A DNA stretch of 32,845 bases from Olleya sp. (lineage in GTDB: Bacteria; Bacteroidota; Bacteroidia; Flavobacteriales; Flavobacteriaceae), in NCBI GenBank assembly GCA_023300575.1, contig JALZUT010000118.1, positions 1-32,845 on the forward strand, read 5' to 3'. The notes beneath the pieces are model-generated. The model was not told where the DNA came from. It saw only the letters and a list, made by a program, of their open reading frames with translations, and made no database searches. Made by a program: the position numbers and the translations under genes. Positions 1-8,439 of this stretch are shown here, piece by piece. Every line of letters starts with the position of its first letter. Position 1 is the first letter of the stretch.

Positions 1-235
1 ATCTAATGCAGGAGGTGTTGCAACTTCTGGTTTAGAAATGAGTCAAAATTCTTTAAGATATAATTGGACTAGAGAAGAGGTAGATACAAAACTTAAGCAG
101 ATTATGAATGATATTCATGAGTCTTGTGTAAAGTACGGAACGCAGAAAGATGGTAGCATAGATTACGTAAAAGGAGCAAATGTTGCTGGATTTGTAAAAG
201 TAGCAGATGCAATGTTAGCTCAAGGAGTTGTGTAA
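1..235 (+). CDS. gdhA: NADP-specific glutamate dehydrogenase, C-terminal fragment
   Basis: This is the last 77 codons of a gene that starts before the window; the frame is open from base 2 through the ATG at 38, so that ATG is internal. The fragment reads SNAGGVATSGLEMSQNS and then a helical tail ending in VAGFVKVADAMLAQGVV. The GGVATSGLEM(S/A)QN block is a hallmark of hexameric bacterial glutamate dehydrogenases, and the KGANVAGFxKVADAM ending is typical of the NADP-dependent GdhA form. The enzyme interconverts 2-oxoglutarate plus ammonium and glutamate in the cytoplasm. The cofactor class is inferred from the tail alone, since the nucleotide-binding domain is outside the window. A strong terminator follows 24 bases after the stop. 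Confidence 0.9.
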   Translation, partial: SNAGGVATSGLEMSQNSLRYNWTREEVDTKLKQIMNDIHESCVKYGTQKDGSIDYVKGANVAGFVKVADAMLAQGVV

Positions 236-258
236 TATTTATATCTGAATATATTATT

Positions 259-292
259 AAACCCTTAATTGTTTTATAATTAAGGGTTTTTT
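259..292. terminator. Bidirectional terminator between gdhA and the AlgX-like gene
   Basis: A perfect 12-bp inverted repeat (259-270 with 278-289, loop 271-277) is flanked by an A-run on the left and a T-run on the right, so it can stop transcription from both sides. The stop codon of the minus-strand gene (280-282) lies inside the right arm, so that gene ends within its own terminator. Confidence 0.85.
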
Positions 293-1371
293 AGTAAAAT
301 AGGTTTTGCTAAATTAGAAAGGTTGCGTTCAACTATTTCAAAAATAACAATATCAGGTTTATATTGTTCAATAAGTTGAGGTGTGATTTGTTTGTAGTTT
401 TTAATAAATCTTGTATTTTTAAAACTTTCATTAAAAAAACCAATCCAAGCATCAGAAAATGAATCTCTACTCATCAACAATTTTAATTGCTTATCTGGAT
501 TACTAAAAATTAGGTTATCATTTTTATTAGATAAAGTCTTTACATTACTGCTTTCTTTTTTAGTGAATTTAAAAATTTGTTCTTCTTTGTAAACATTTAT
601 CATTTTAGACAAGTTGTTTACCGGTTTAATAGTTTTATTAACAGTATAATCATTTAATGATGGTGTTTTAATAGTTACATCTTTTTCAAGCGTTTTAATA
701 ACTTCTTGATAAGCATAAAATGCACCTAGGCTATTCCAATGTGTATCGGTTTTATGATATACTTTATCTTCTTTTTTCTTTTCTAGTAAATGCGTATTTA
801 GATTAATGTAATTAATGTTGTTTTTATCTAACCCTTTTATAACCTCATTGTAAAACGTGTTATTTTGACTTAATTTATAAGGCAGATACTCTTTATAAAT
901 ACTGTGCTTATTTGGTGCAACAGTTAAATAAAAGAGGATGTCTTTTTCTTTTAAATAATCTGATATTATTTTTAAGTTTAAAACAACTTGGTTAATTTGT
1001 GTTTTTTCTTGAGTATTATTAAAAGTGTTATTTAGTACTTTTTTATAAGAGTTACCTAAAAAGTACCAACCTTGTTTTCCAACTACTACTTTGTCAGGAA
1101 GCGGGTTTTCTTTTAATAAATCAGATTTAAAAGACACATATTGATTGACCAATGTTTTTTTTAATCCAAAATTGCCCAAATAATAATTTCTGTAGTTTTT
1201 TAAAGTAGAATTTGGTTGCTTAAGATTAAATTTAGGAGGTGTTTCAAATTCAATATTTTCATTATTAGTAAACCCTTTTTCTAAACCAAATAGCAATACA
1301 ATATTAGGTGTAATTAGCATAATTAAAAATGCAGCTATAAAAATTTTGTATGATAAGTTTTTAGATTTCAT
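280..1371 (-). CDS. AlgX/AlgJ-like SGNH O-acyltransferase-associated protein
   Basis: A 363-residue protein with one N-terminal membrane anchor or signal segment (about residues 9-29, ending near LLFGLEKGF), then an extracytoplasmic domain. The motif YHKTDTHWNSLG (Asp209, His211) and a later SRDSFSD block (Ser304) match the Asp-His and Ser of the AlgX/AlgJ/DltD-type SGNH fold, which takes an acyl group delivered by an MBOAT protein and puts it on a polysaccharide. It starts on the base directly after the MBOAT stop codon (TAA then ATG), so the two are surely co-transcribed and probably translationally coupled. The substrate, whether capsule, exopolysaccharide or peptidoglycan, cannot be told from this window; no glycosyltransferase genes lie beside it. 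Family call is strong, exact substrate unknown. Confidence 0.82.
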   Translation of the reverse strand: MKSKNLSYKIFIAAFLIMLITPNIVLLFGLEKGFTNNENIEFETPPKFNLKQPNSTLKNYRNYYLGNFGLKKTLVNQYVSFKSDLLKENPLPDKVVVGKQGWYFLGNSYKKVLNNTFNNTQEKTQINQVVLNLKIISDYLKEKDILFYLTVAPNKHSIYKEYLPYKLSQNNTFYNEVIKGLDKNNINYINLNTHLLEKKKEDKVYHKTDTHWNSLGAFYAYQEVIKTLEKDVTIKTPSLNDYTVNKTIKPVNNLSKMINVYKEEQIFKFTKKESSNVKTLSNKNDNLIFSNPDKQLKLLMSRDSFSDAWIGFFNESFKNTRFIKNYKQITPQLIEQYKPDIVIFEIVERNLSNLAKPILLKNP

Positions 1372-2799
1372 TTAAAATTTAAAATAGATGAAAGGGTTAT
1401 ATGCATTTGTAGCTATGTAATAGTAGCATGCTAGAAAAAGCAGTAGTAAACTTATTGAATTAAATACCTTATAGGACTTGTATATTAGTGATTTGTTAGA
1501 TTTTTTATTAAAATAATTAAGTAGATGTTTGTATAATGGTGTTGCTAAGAAAACACCAATAATTAAAGCAATAATAACTTCTTTATTAAAATAAAAATTA
1601 AAAAAGCTAAAGTTAGTTTGCGACTTAAAGTCAAACATTTTTATAATGTAGTTTATAGCTTGTGTTAAGGTTTCGCTTCTAAAAAAAACCCATCCAAATA
1701 ATACAACTAATAATGTGTAAAGATGCGACAGGCTTACATGATTTTTTTTAAGCATTTTATTAAAGCCTAATCTTTCGATAATTAAAAATAAACCATGCCA
1801 AAGCCCCCAAATTAAAAACGTCCAATTAGCACCATGCCAAAGACCAGTTATACTAAAGACTATAATTAAATTTATATATGTTTTTGTAGCGCTTTTTCTG
1901 TTTCCTCCAAGCGGGATGTACAAATAATCTTTAAACCAATTTGATAAAGTAATGTGCCAACGTCTCCAAAAATCTTTAATAGACTTTGCAACATAAGGGT
2001 AGTTAAAGTTTTCGGGAAATGTAAAACCAAACATTAAGCCTAAACCTATTGCCATGTCAGAATACCCGGAAAAATCATAATATATTTGAAGCGCGTAGCA
2101 AACTATACCTAACCAGGCTATTAACATTGACAGTTCGTTATTAGGTAAACTAAAAACAGCATCAGCAAAAAAAGCACAATTATTAGCAATTAGCATTTTC
2201 TTAGAGAGTCCTATAATAAAACGTTTGCAACCTTCATAAAACTGGTCTAATCGCATGTTTTTTTGTTGCAATTCTGCTTCAATTTCAGAATACCTAACTA
2301 TTGGACCAGCAATTAATTGAGGGAAGAGTGTGACATAACAAGCAAAATCAATAAAATTTTTGTTTGCTTTTACTTTACCTCTATAGACGTCAAAAGTGTA
2401 AGACATTGTCTGAAAAGTAAAAAAACTAATACCTATGGGTAATGTAACATCTATAAATGAGGAAGAATAATCTACATTAAGCCCAAAAATCTCTAAAAGA
2501 TTAGAAAAGTTAGTAGTTAAAAAATAAGCGTATTTAAAATAGCATAAAATTCCGATATTAAAGATAAAAGAAAAATAGAGACCTAATTTTCGATACCCTT
2601 TATTTATTATTAGACCTGCACTAAAATCCACTAATGCAGATAATAAGAGTAGTAATACCATGATTTGTTCTCCCCAAGTGTAAAACACTAAACTAAAAAG
2701 AAGAAGCACTAAGTTTTTTAACTTATTAGGAGCTAAATAATAAAAACCTAAAACGCAAGGTAAAAACAAAAACAAAAAAATAGGATCTGTAAATAGCAT
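1372..2799 (-). CDS. MBOAT family membrane-bound O-acyltransferase (AlgI/DltB/PatA type)
   Basis: A 475-residue polytopic membrane protein with about ten or more hydrophobic segments. The signature FWRRWHITLSNWFKDYLYIPLGG lies at about residues 277-299 (His282), and the catalytic-histidine motif GLWHGANWTF is at 319-328 (His322). These are the two conserved histidine blocks of AlgI/DltB/PatA acyltransferases, which move acetyl or other acyl groups across the membrane to an extracytoplasmic partner. The partner is the adjoining AlgX-like gene downstream with no spacer. Length matches the family (about 460-520). It is divergent from porZ across 83 bases. No sugar-polymer genes adjoin it, so whether it modifies peptidoglycan, capsule or another glycan is open. 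Confidence 0.92.
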   Translation of the reverse strand: MLFTDPIFLFLFLPCVLGFYYLAPNKLKNLVLLLFSLVFYTWGEQIMVLLLLLSALVDFSAGLIINKGYRKLGLYFSFIFNIGILCYFKYAYFLTTNFSNLLEIFGLNVDYSSSFIDVTLPIGISFFTFQTMSYTFDVYRGKVKANKNFIDFACYVTLFPQLIAGPIVRYSEIEAELQQKNMRLDQFYEGCKRFIIGLSKKMLIANNCAFFADAVFSLPNNELSMLIAWLGIVCYALQIYYDFSGYSDMAIGLGLMFGFTFPENFNYPYVAKSIKDFWRRWHITLSNWFKDYLYIPLGGNRKSATKTYINLIIVFSITGLWHGANWTFLIWGLWHGLFLIIERLGFNKMLKKNHVSLSHLYTLLVVLFGWVFFRSETLTQAINYIIKMFDFKSQTNFSFFNFYFNKEVIIALIIGVFLATPLYKHLLNYFNKKSNKSLIYKSYKVFNSISLLLLFLACYYYIATNAYNPFIYFKF

Positions 2800-2882
2800 A
2801 TTGTTTAATAAAAAGCGTGCTTAAAATACAATAATAATCAGTAATTTCGGTTTATGATTAATATTGTATTAAAAATATCATA

Positions 2883-5246
2883 ATGCGCACTCTTAAGATA
2901 GTTATTTGCTTTTTAACATACTTTAGTATTTTAAATAATTATGCGCAAGATTTTACAGAAAACTGGACTGGTCATTTTAGTTATTTAGACATCCAAGACA
3001 TTAGTAAAACAGAAGACAGGCTTTTTGCTGCAGCAACAAATGCTATTTTTACTTACGATTTTTTTTCTAATGAAATCACTACGTTATCAACTATAGATGG
3101 GCTTTCCGGAGATAACATCTCTACTATTTTATACGTTGAAGATAGATCTATTTTGTTAATAGGCTATGACAATGGTTTAATACAAGTTTATGATGAAACA
3201 GATAACTCTATTTTAAGTGTAGTTGATATCTTAGAAAAACAAACAATACCTGCAGCTAGTAAAATAATTAATCATTTTTCTAGAGATGAAGATGCCGTAT
3301 ACATTTCTGCTGGTTTTGGGGTATCGGTTTTTGATATTAATCAATTAGAATTTGGCGATTCTTTTTTTATAGGTCCAAACAATGCCCAAATTAATGTTAG
3401 TCAATCTGATGTTTTTGAAGGTTTTATATATGCAGCTTCAGATTTTGGACTTTTTAGAGGAGAGATTAGTAACCCAAATTTAATTGATGCTTCCGAATGG
3501 CAAAATATTAATCAAAACAATTGGATAGGTGTACAAACTGTAGATGATAAGTTATATGCTGCTTCAAGTAACAATAAGGTTTATGAAGTTGTAAATACTG
3601 CAATAGTTGAAGAAATATCATTTCCGCAAGATATATCTGGATTTAAATCTATTGATAATCAATTAGTTATTACAGCATCAAACGTTGTAAAAGTCTTTTC
3701 TAGTAGTTTTAATGAAATTATAAATATAGAAGTTGATGCTACTGAGTTTTCAGATTTGAATACAGCAATTGTAGCTAATGACAATGAAGTCTATATTGGA
3801 TCTAAAGCTAATACAGTAAACGGTAATTCAGGATTAGGGGTTTTAAAAACTACTTTTAGCGATCCTACTACTTTTGAAGAAATTCATCCAAGTTGTCCTT
3901 TAAAAAACAGATTTTTTAAAATAGATTTTAGTGGTAACCAACTTTGGGGAACACATGGTGGGCATAATGCCATCTTAAATTTTGCAAGTAACGAATTTAG
4001 AAGAACCGGAATAAGTCACCTTAATGGAGATCAGTGGGATAATATTACTTTCAGAGAAATTGACGAAACAGTTACTCGTCCTTTTTTCTTTTCAGGGATA
4101 GCAGTAAATCCTTTAAACCCTAATCAAGTATATGTTACATCATATTTTTCCGGTTTATTAGAGCTTACAGATAGTGAAGTTTCTAATTTTTATAATGAAA
4201 ATAACAGTACCATTACTCCCTTTGCTGGTAATTTTCATTTAACTTCAACTGCACAATTTAATGATAATGGAGACTTGTGGGTTATGAATGGAAGAGTAGA
4301 TTTACCATTAAATATATTATCTAATGGACAATGGAATTCTTTTAGTGTTGAGGACATAATCCCTGATCGTTTTGATGAAAATGGATTTTTTGATACTGTT
4401 TTTGACAGTGAGGGTAACTTTTTTATGGGCTCTCATAGGTTTGGTTTAATAGGTTTAAACAAAAACGGGAGTAACCTTACCCTTAATAATAATGCAAGTG
4501 AAGAACTAGGAATACCTTCCCCTTCTGTAAAAACAGTAGCTGTAGATAGAAATGGACAACTTTGGTTAGGTACTGATAAAGGATTAAGAATTGTTTTTAA
4601 CACACAAGAGTTTATTGAAGGCACACCTGAAGTAGATGACATTATTGTACTAGATAATGGCGAGGCTAGCGAATTACTTTTTCAGCAATTTATTTCAGAT
4701 ATTGAAGTAGATGGTTCAAACAATAAATGGGTAGCTACCTTAGATACAGGTCTTTATTTTTTTTCTTCTGATGGACAAGAAACTATATTTCATTTTACAA
4801 CAGATAATTCACCATTACCAACTAATGATATTTTAGATGTAGATATTGACGATGAAAACGGAATTATTTACATTGCAACAGATAAAGGAATGGTTTCTTT
4901 TAAATCAGATTCTTCAAAACCTCAAGAAAATTTAGAAAATGCTTTTGTGTTTCCTAATCCAGTAAGACCAGGATTTGATATTGTATCCGAAAAGGTTAAA
5001 ATAAGAGATATATCAGATAATGTAAATATCAAAATTACAGATATAGAAGGTAATCTTGTAGCAGAAGCAGAGTCTAGAACTAACTCTAGATTTAGTGGGT
5101 TTAACCTTGAGATCGATGGTGGTACAGCACTTTGGAACGGTAAAAACTTAGGCGGTAATATAGTTGCATCAGGTGTATACCTTGTTATGCTAAGCAACTT
5201 GGATACTTTAGAGACTAGAGTTCTAAAAGTAATGGTTGTTAGATAA
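2883..5246 (+). CDS. porZ: PorZ-like type IX secretion system beta-propeller protein
   Basis: A 787-residue exported protein: signal peptide about residues 1-21 (ending YAQ), then a long run of beta-propeller repeats of the two-component-regulator-propeller type. Examples are the blocks around GLSGDNISTILYVED, NGQLWLGTDKGLRI and NGIIYIATDKGMVSF. It ends in a C-terminal domain from about residue 690 containing AFVFPNPVRPGFD, KITDIEGNLV and GVYLVMLSN, the layout of a T9SS sorting-type domain. Length and architecture match P. gingivalis PorZ (about 776 residues), part of the PorU-PorV-PorQ-PorZ attachment complex on the cell surface. Its stop overlaps the recO start by one base (TAATG). The assignment rests on architecture and recO linkage; other propeller proteins share parts of this layout. 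Confidence 0.82.
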   Translation: MRTLKIVICFLTYFSILNNYAQDFTENWTGHFSYLDIQDISKTEDRLFAAATNAIFTYDFFSNEITTLSTIDGLSGDNISTILYVEDRSILLIGYDNGLIQVYDETDNSILSVVDILEKQTIPAASKIINHFSRDEDAVYISAGFGVSVFDINQLEFGDSFFIGPNNAQINVSQSDVFEGFIYAASDFGLFRGEISNPNLIDASEWQNINQNNWIGVQTVDDKLYAASSNNKVYEVVNTAIVEEISFPQDISGFKSIDNQLVITASNVVKVFSSSFNEIINIEVDATEFSDLNTAIVANDNEVYIGSKANTVNGNSGLGVLKTTFSDPTTFEEIHPSCPLKNRFFKIDFSGNQLWGTHGGHNAILNFASNEFRRTGISHLNGDQWDNITFREIDETVTRPFFFSGIAVNPLNPNQVYVTSYFSGLLELTDSEVSNFYNENNSTITPFAGNFHLTSTAQFNDNGDLWVMNGRVDLPLNILSNGQWNSFSVEDIIPDRFDENGFFDTVFDSEGNFFMGSHRFGLIGLNKNGSNLTLNNNASEELGIPSPSVKTVAVDRNGQLWLGTDKGLRIVFNTQEFIEGTPEVDDIIVLDNGEASELLFQQFISDIEVDGSNNKWVATLDTGLYFFSSDGQETIFHFTTDNSPLPTNDILDVDIDDENGIIYIATDKGMVSFKSDSSKPQENLENAFVFPNPVRPGFDIVSEKVKIRDISDNVNIKITDIEGNLVAEAESRTNSRFSGFNLEIDGGTALWNGKNLGGNIVASGVYLVMLSNLDTLETRVLKVMVVR

Positions 5247-5968
5247 TGTTAACCACAACAAATGCAATAGTCCTTTCTAAACTTAGATTTAAAGATAACG
5301 ATCTAATTGTAAAATGCTACACGCAACAACAAGGGATAATAAGTTACTTGTTAAAAGGGGTTTTTGCGTCCAAAAAAAGTAATAAAAAAGTAGCGTATTT
5401 TCAATTACTGTCTCAACTTCAATTAGAAACAGATTATAAATCTTCAAGATCATTACACTACATAAAAGATATAAAAACTCATTTTTTATACACGACTTTG
5501 CATACTAATATTTTAAAGAGTGCAATAGTAATGTTTTTAGCAGATGTGTTGGCACACGCACTTCAAGAAGAAGAACAAAATGATGGTCTTTATAGTTACC
5601 TTCAAACCACTTTACAATGGTTGGATGCAAATTCAAGTTTTTCAAATTTTCATTTATTATTTCTATTAGAATTAACTAAATATTTAGGCTTTTATCCTGA
5701 TAAATCACAAATTGAAACTGCTTCTTATTTCAATTTAGTAGATGGCGAATTTCAGCATGAAAATAGATCTAAATATTCTGTTTCTAGCGAAAATTTAACA
5801 CTTCTCAAACAACTATTAGGCACAACATTTGATGAGTTAAATAGTATTAAAATTAATGCTAAACAAAGACAATCGTTTTTGGCTCTTATTTTAGTATATT
5901 TTGAATTACATTTGGGCAACTTTAAAAAACCAAAATCTTTGCAGATCCTTAATGACGTTTTTAACTAA
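5246..5968 (+). CDS. recO: DNA repair protein RecO
   Basis: A 240-residue protein whose N-terminus (TTTNAIVLSKLRFKDNDLIVKCYTQQQGIISYLLKGVF) has the standard RecO opening: an OB fold in which early strands are followed by a turn carrying 'G...LLKGV'. The helical C-terminal half contains FHLLFLLELTKYLGFYPD, also typical. RecO works with RecR (and RecF) to load RecA on SSB-coated single-stranded DNA. Only one cysteine is evident, so the zinc-binding cysteines found in some RecO proteins are missing, as is common in this phylum. The start codon shares a base with the porZ stop, and the 3' end overlaps the next gene by 17 bases, so the three genes probably share one transcript. Confidence 0.93.
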   Translation: MLTTTNAIVLSKLRFKDNDLIVKCYTQQQGIISYLLKGVFASKKSNKKVAYFQLLSQLQLETDYKSSRSLHYIKDIKTHFLYTTLHTNILKSAIVMFLADVLAHALQEEEQNDGLYSYLQTTLQWLDANSSFSNFHLLFLLELTKYLGFYPDKSQIETASYFNLVDGEFQHENRSKYSVSSENLTLLKQLLGTTFDELNSIKINAKQRQSFLALILVYFELHLGNFKKPKSLQILNDVFN

Positions 5969-8381
5969 AAATATAAAGTTTTTTTGTTGTTTCTTTTTTC
6001 TGATTTGTTTCGGTTTAACAACATCTGCGCAAACAATTAAGGTTTTAAATAAAACAACTAAGCAACCAATAGTTGGTGTGGCTATTTATAATAAAGAGCA
6101 GACTAAAAGCGAAGTTACTAATTTTGATGGTCAAGCCAATTTGGACCAGTTTTCTCAAACGGAATTAATTTATTTTCAGCATCTATCACACAATAAAACA
6201 CAATTTAGAAAATTAAATATCACTAACAACACTGTCTATTTAACTTCTAGCGAACAAGGTTTAGATGAAATCGTGATTTCTGCTTCAAATTTTGGTCAAG
6301 ACCGAAAAGAAATACCTAAAACTATAACAACTATTAATGCTAAAACAATAGCCTTTAATAATCCGCAAACTAGTGCAGACCTATTAGAAGCTACAGGACA
6401 AGTATACATCCAAAAAAGTCAATTAGGAGGAGGAAGCCCTATGATTAGAGGGTTTTCTACTAATAGATTATTAATTACTATAGATGGTGTTAGAATGAAC
6501 AACGCCATTTTTAGAGGAGGTAATCTTCAAAACGTGATCTCTATAGATCCACTATCTATACAAAATACAGAAGTCACACTTGGTGCAGGTTCTATCATCT
6601 ATGGTAGTGACGCTATTGGAGGTGTTATGAGTTTCTATACAAAAAAACCAGAGTTTTCTTATACAGATAGTTTAAAAACTAAAAGTAATTTTTTAGTACG
6701 TTATGCAACAGCAAGTCAAGAAAAAACAGCACATTTAGATTTAAATTTTGGTTACAAAAAATGGGCATTTTTGACTAATGCTAGTTATACAGATTTTGAT
6801 GATTTAAGAATGGGTAGTCATGGTCCAGACGATTATTTACGACCAGAATTTGTAGTCACGACTAATAATGAAGATGCTATCGTTGTAAATAATGATCCTA
6901 AAATCCAGAAGTTTACAGGGTATAGTCAGGTTAATTTTATGCAAAAGGTTAGTTATAGACCTATAGACGATTTAGACGTTGATTTAGGTCTATTTTATAC
7001 AACAACTTCAGATAATCCCAGGTATGATAGATTAATTAGACCAAGAGGAGATACGTTGCGTTCTGCAGAATGGTTTTATGGACCACAAGAATGGTTTATG
7101 TCCAATTTAAGAGTAACAAAACGAAGTAGTAATGGGTCACTTTATGATAATATAAAAGCAACTTTTGCTTATCAAAATTTTAAAGAAAGTAGAATTGATA
7201 GAGATTTTCAGGATGTAGAAAGGCGTATTAGAGAAGAGTCGGTTGACGCATTATCTTTTAATTTAGATTTTGAAAAAGAAATTAATTCAAAATCCAACTT
7301 GTTTTATGGATTTGAATATGTGTATAATAAAGTTGGTTCTTCTGGTGTAACAGAAAATATAACTACAGGTTTAACAGAAAAATCAGTTTCTAGATATCCT
7401 GATGGTTCAACTTGGCAATCATTAGCTGCTTATGCTAGTTTTAAATACAAGCCTAATAAAAAATTTGTATTTCAGTCTGGACTACGTTTTAACACTATTA
7501 CAGAAAAAGCAGATTTTACAGAAAACAATCAGTTTTTAAACCTCCCTTTTTCTGAGTCAAATAATAATGCAAATGCTTTAACAGGAACTGCTGGTTTAAC
7601 TTGGTCACCTAATAATACCTTACAATGGAAGTTTAATTTATCTACAGCCTTTAGAGCACCTAATATTGATGATATAGGAAAGGTTTTTGACTCAGAGCCA
7701 GGAAGTGTTGTAGTGCCAAATAATAATCTGGAACCAGAATATGCATATAGCGGAGAATTAGGTCTAAGACTTAATTTTGATAAAGTTGTAGTCTTTGATA
7801 TGGCAACCTACTATACCTATTTAGATGATGCTTTGGTAAGACGTGATAGTGAGCTAAATGGAGAAGCCCAAATACTATTTGATGGCGATTTAAGTAATGT
7901 GCAATCCATACAGAATGCTTCTAAATCTCAGATTTATGGTTTTGAAATTGGTGCAAAAGTTAATTTTTCTAAACAATTAAAATTAACCTCACAATATAAT
8001 ATTATTGGAGGTACAGAAGAGACAGGTGGTATTGAAGTGCCAGTTAGACATATAGCGCCAGATTTTGGTAATACGCATCTGGTTTGGCAAAAAAACAAGT
8101 TTAAAGTCGATGGTTTTATAAACTATAATAACGCTTTATCGTTTAATCAATTAGCACCTTCAGAGCGTGAAAAAGACTATCTATATGCTTTAGATGAAAA
8201 CGGAAACCCATACTCACCTTCTTGGTACACGCTAAATCTTAGAACACAATATCTAATAAGAAATGATATTACTATTACTACAGCCTTAGAAAACATAACC
8301 GATCAACGTTATAGAACTTATTCTTCTGGTATTTCTGCACCAGGAAGAAACTTAATAATATCTCTAAAATATAGTCTATAA
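5952..8381 (+). CDS. TonB-dependent outer-membrane receptor, haem/haemoglobin-receptor-like
   Basis: Start chosen at 5952, not at the upstream in-frame ATG at 5901, because MTFLTKNIKFFCCFFFLICFG begins a proper signal peptide ending in TSAQ. This gives 809 residues. Domains in order: signal peptide; carboxypeptidase-like regulatory domain (TIKVLNKTTKQPIVGVAIY, about 25-110); plug (GGGSPMIRGFSTNRLLITID, then GAGSIIYGSDAIGGV); 22-strand-type barrel ending in aromatic-rich LIISLKYSL. A FRAPN block followed by NNNLEPE resembles the FRAP and NPxL motifs of haem/haemoglobin receptors such as HmuR, and the plug wording also fits that group. Ligand is therefore probably haem, but this is inference. 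No haem-handling genes adjoin it. Overlaps recO by 17 bases and is followed directly by a terminator hairpin. Confidence 0.88.
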   Translation: MTFLTKNIKFFCCFFFLICFGLTTSAQTIKVLNKTTKQPIVGVAIYNKEQTKSEVTNFDGQANLDQFSQTELIYFQHLSHNKTQFRKLNITNNTVYLTSSEQGLDEIVISASNFGQDRKEIPKTITTINAKTIAFNNPQTSADLLEATGQVYIQKSQLGGGSPMIRGFSTNRLLITIDGVRMNNAIFRGGNLQNVISIDPLSIQNTEVTLGAGSIIYGSDAIGGVMSFYTKKPEFSYTDSLKTKSNFLVRYATASQEKTAHLDLNFGYKKWAFLTNASYTDFDDLRMGSHGPDDYLRPEFVVTTNNEDAIVVNNDPKIQKFTGYSQVNFMQKVSYRPIDDLDVDLGLFYTTTSDNPRYDRLIRPRGDTLRSAEWFYGPQEWFMSNLRVTKRSSNGSLYDNIKATFAYQNFKESRIDRDFQDVERRIREESVDALSFNLDFEKEINSKSNLFYGFEYVYNKVGSSGVTENITTGLTEKSVSRYPDGSTWQSLAAYASFKYKPNKKFVFQSGLRFNTITEKADFTENNQFLNLPFSESNNNANALTGTAGLTWSPNNTLQWKFNLSTAFRAPNIDDIGKVFDSEPGSVVVPNNNLEPEYAYSGELGLRLNFDKVVVFDMATYYTYLDDALVRRDSELNGEAQILFDGDLSNVQSIQNASKSQIYGFEIGAKVNFSKQLKLTSQYNIIGGTEETGGIEVPVRHIAPDFGNTHLVWQKNKFKVDGFINYNNALSFNQLAPSEREKDYLYALDENGNPYSPSWYTLNLRTQYLIRNDITITTALENITDQRYRTYSSGISAPGRNLIISLKYSL

Positions 8382-8413
8382 AAAAGCTTCAATTGTAAAG
8401 TTGAAGCTTTTTT
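8380..8413. terminator. Bidirectional terminator between convergent genes
   Basis: A 13-bp perfect inverted repeat (8380-8392 with 8401-8413, loop 8393-8400) has A- and T-rich outer arms. The left arm starts within the receptor's stop codon. It serves the plus-strand porZ-recO-receptor unit and, in the other direction, the convergent T9SS cargo gene. Confidence 0.85.
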
Positions 8414-8439
8414 AAATCTAAGAACTAGTTTTATTTTAT

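Noticed and set aside
4433-5197. Two minus-strand open frames within porZ
   Set aside because: They lie fully inside the propeller coding region and have no start context or family similarity.
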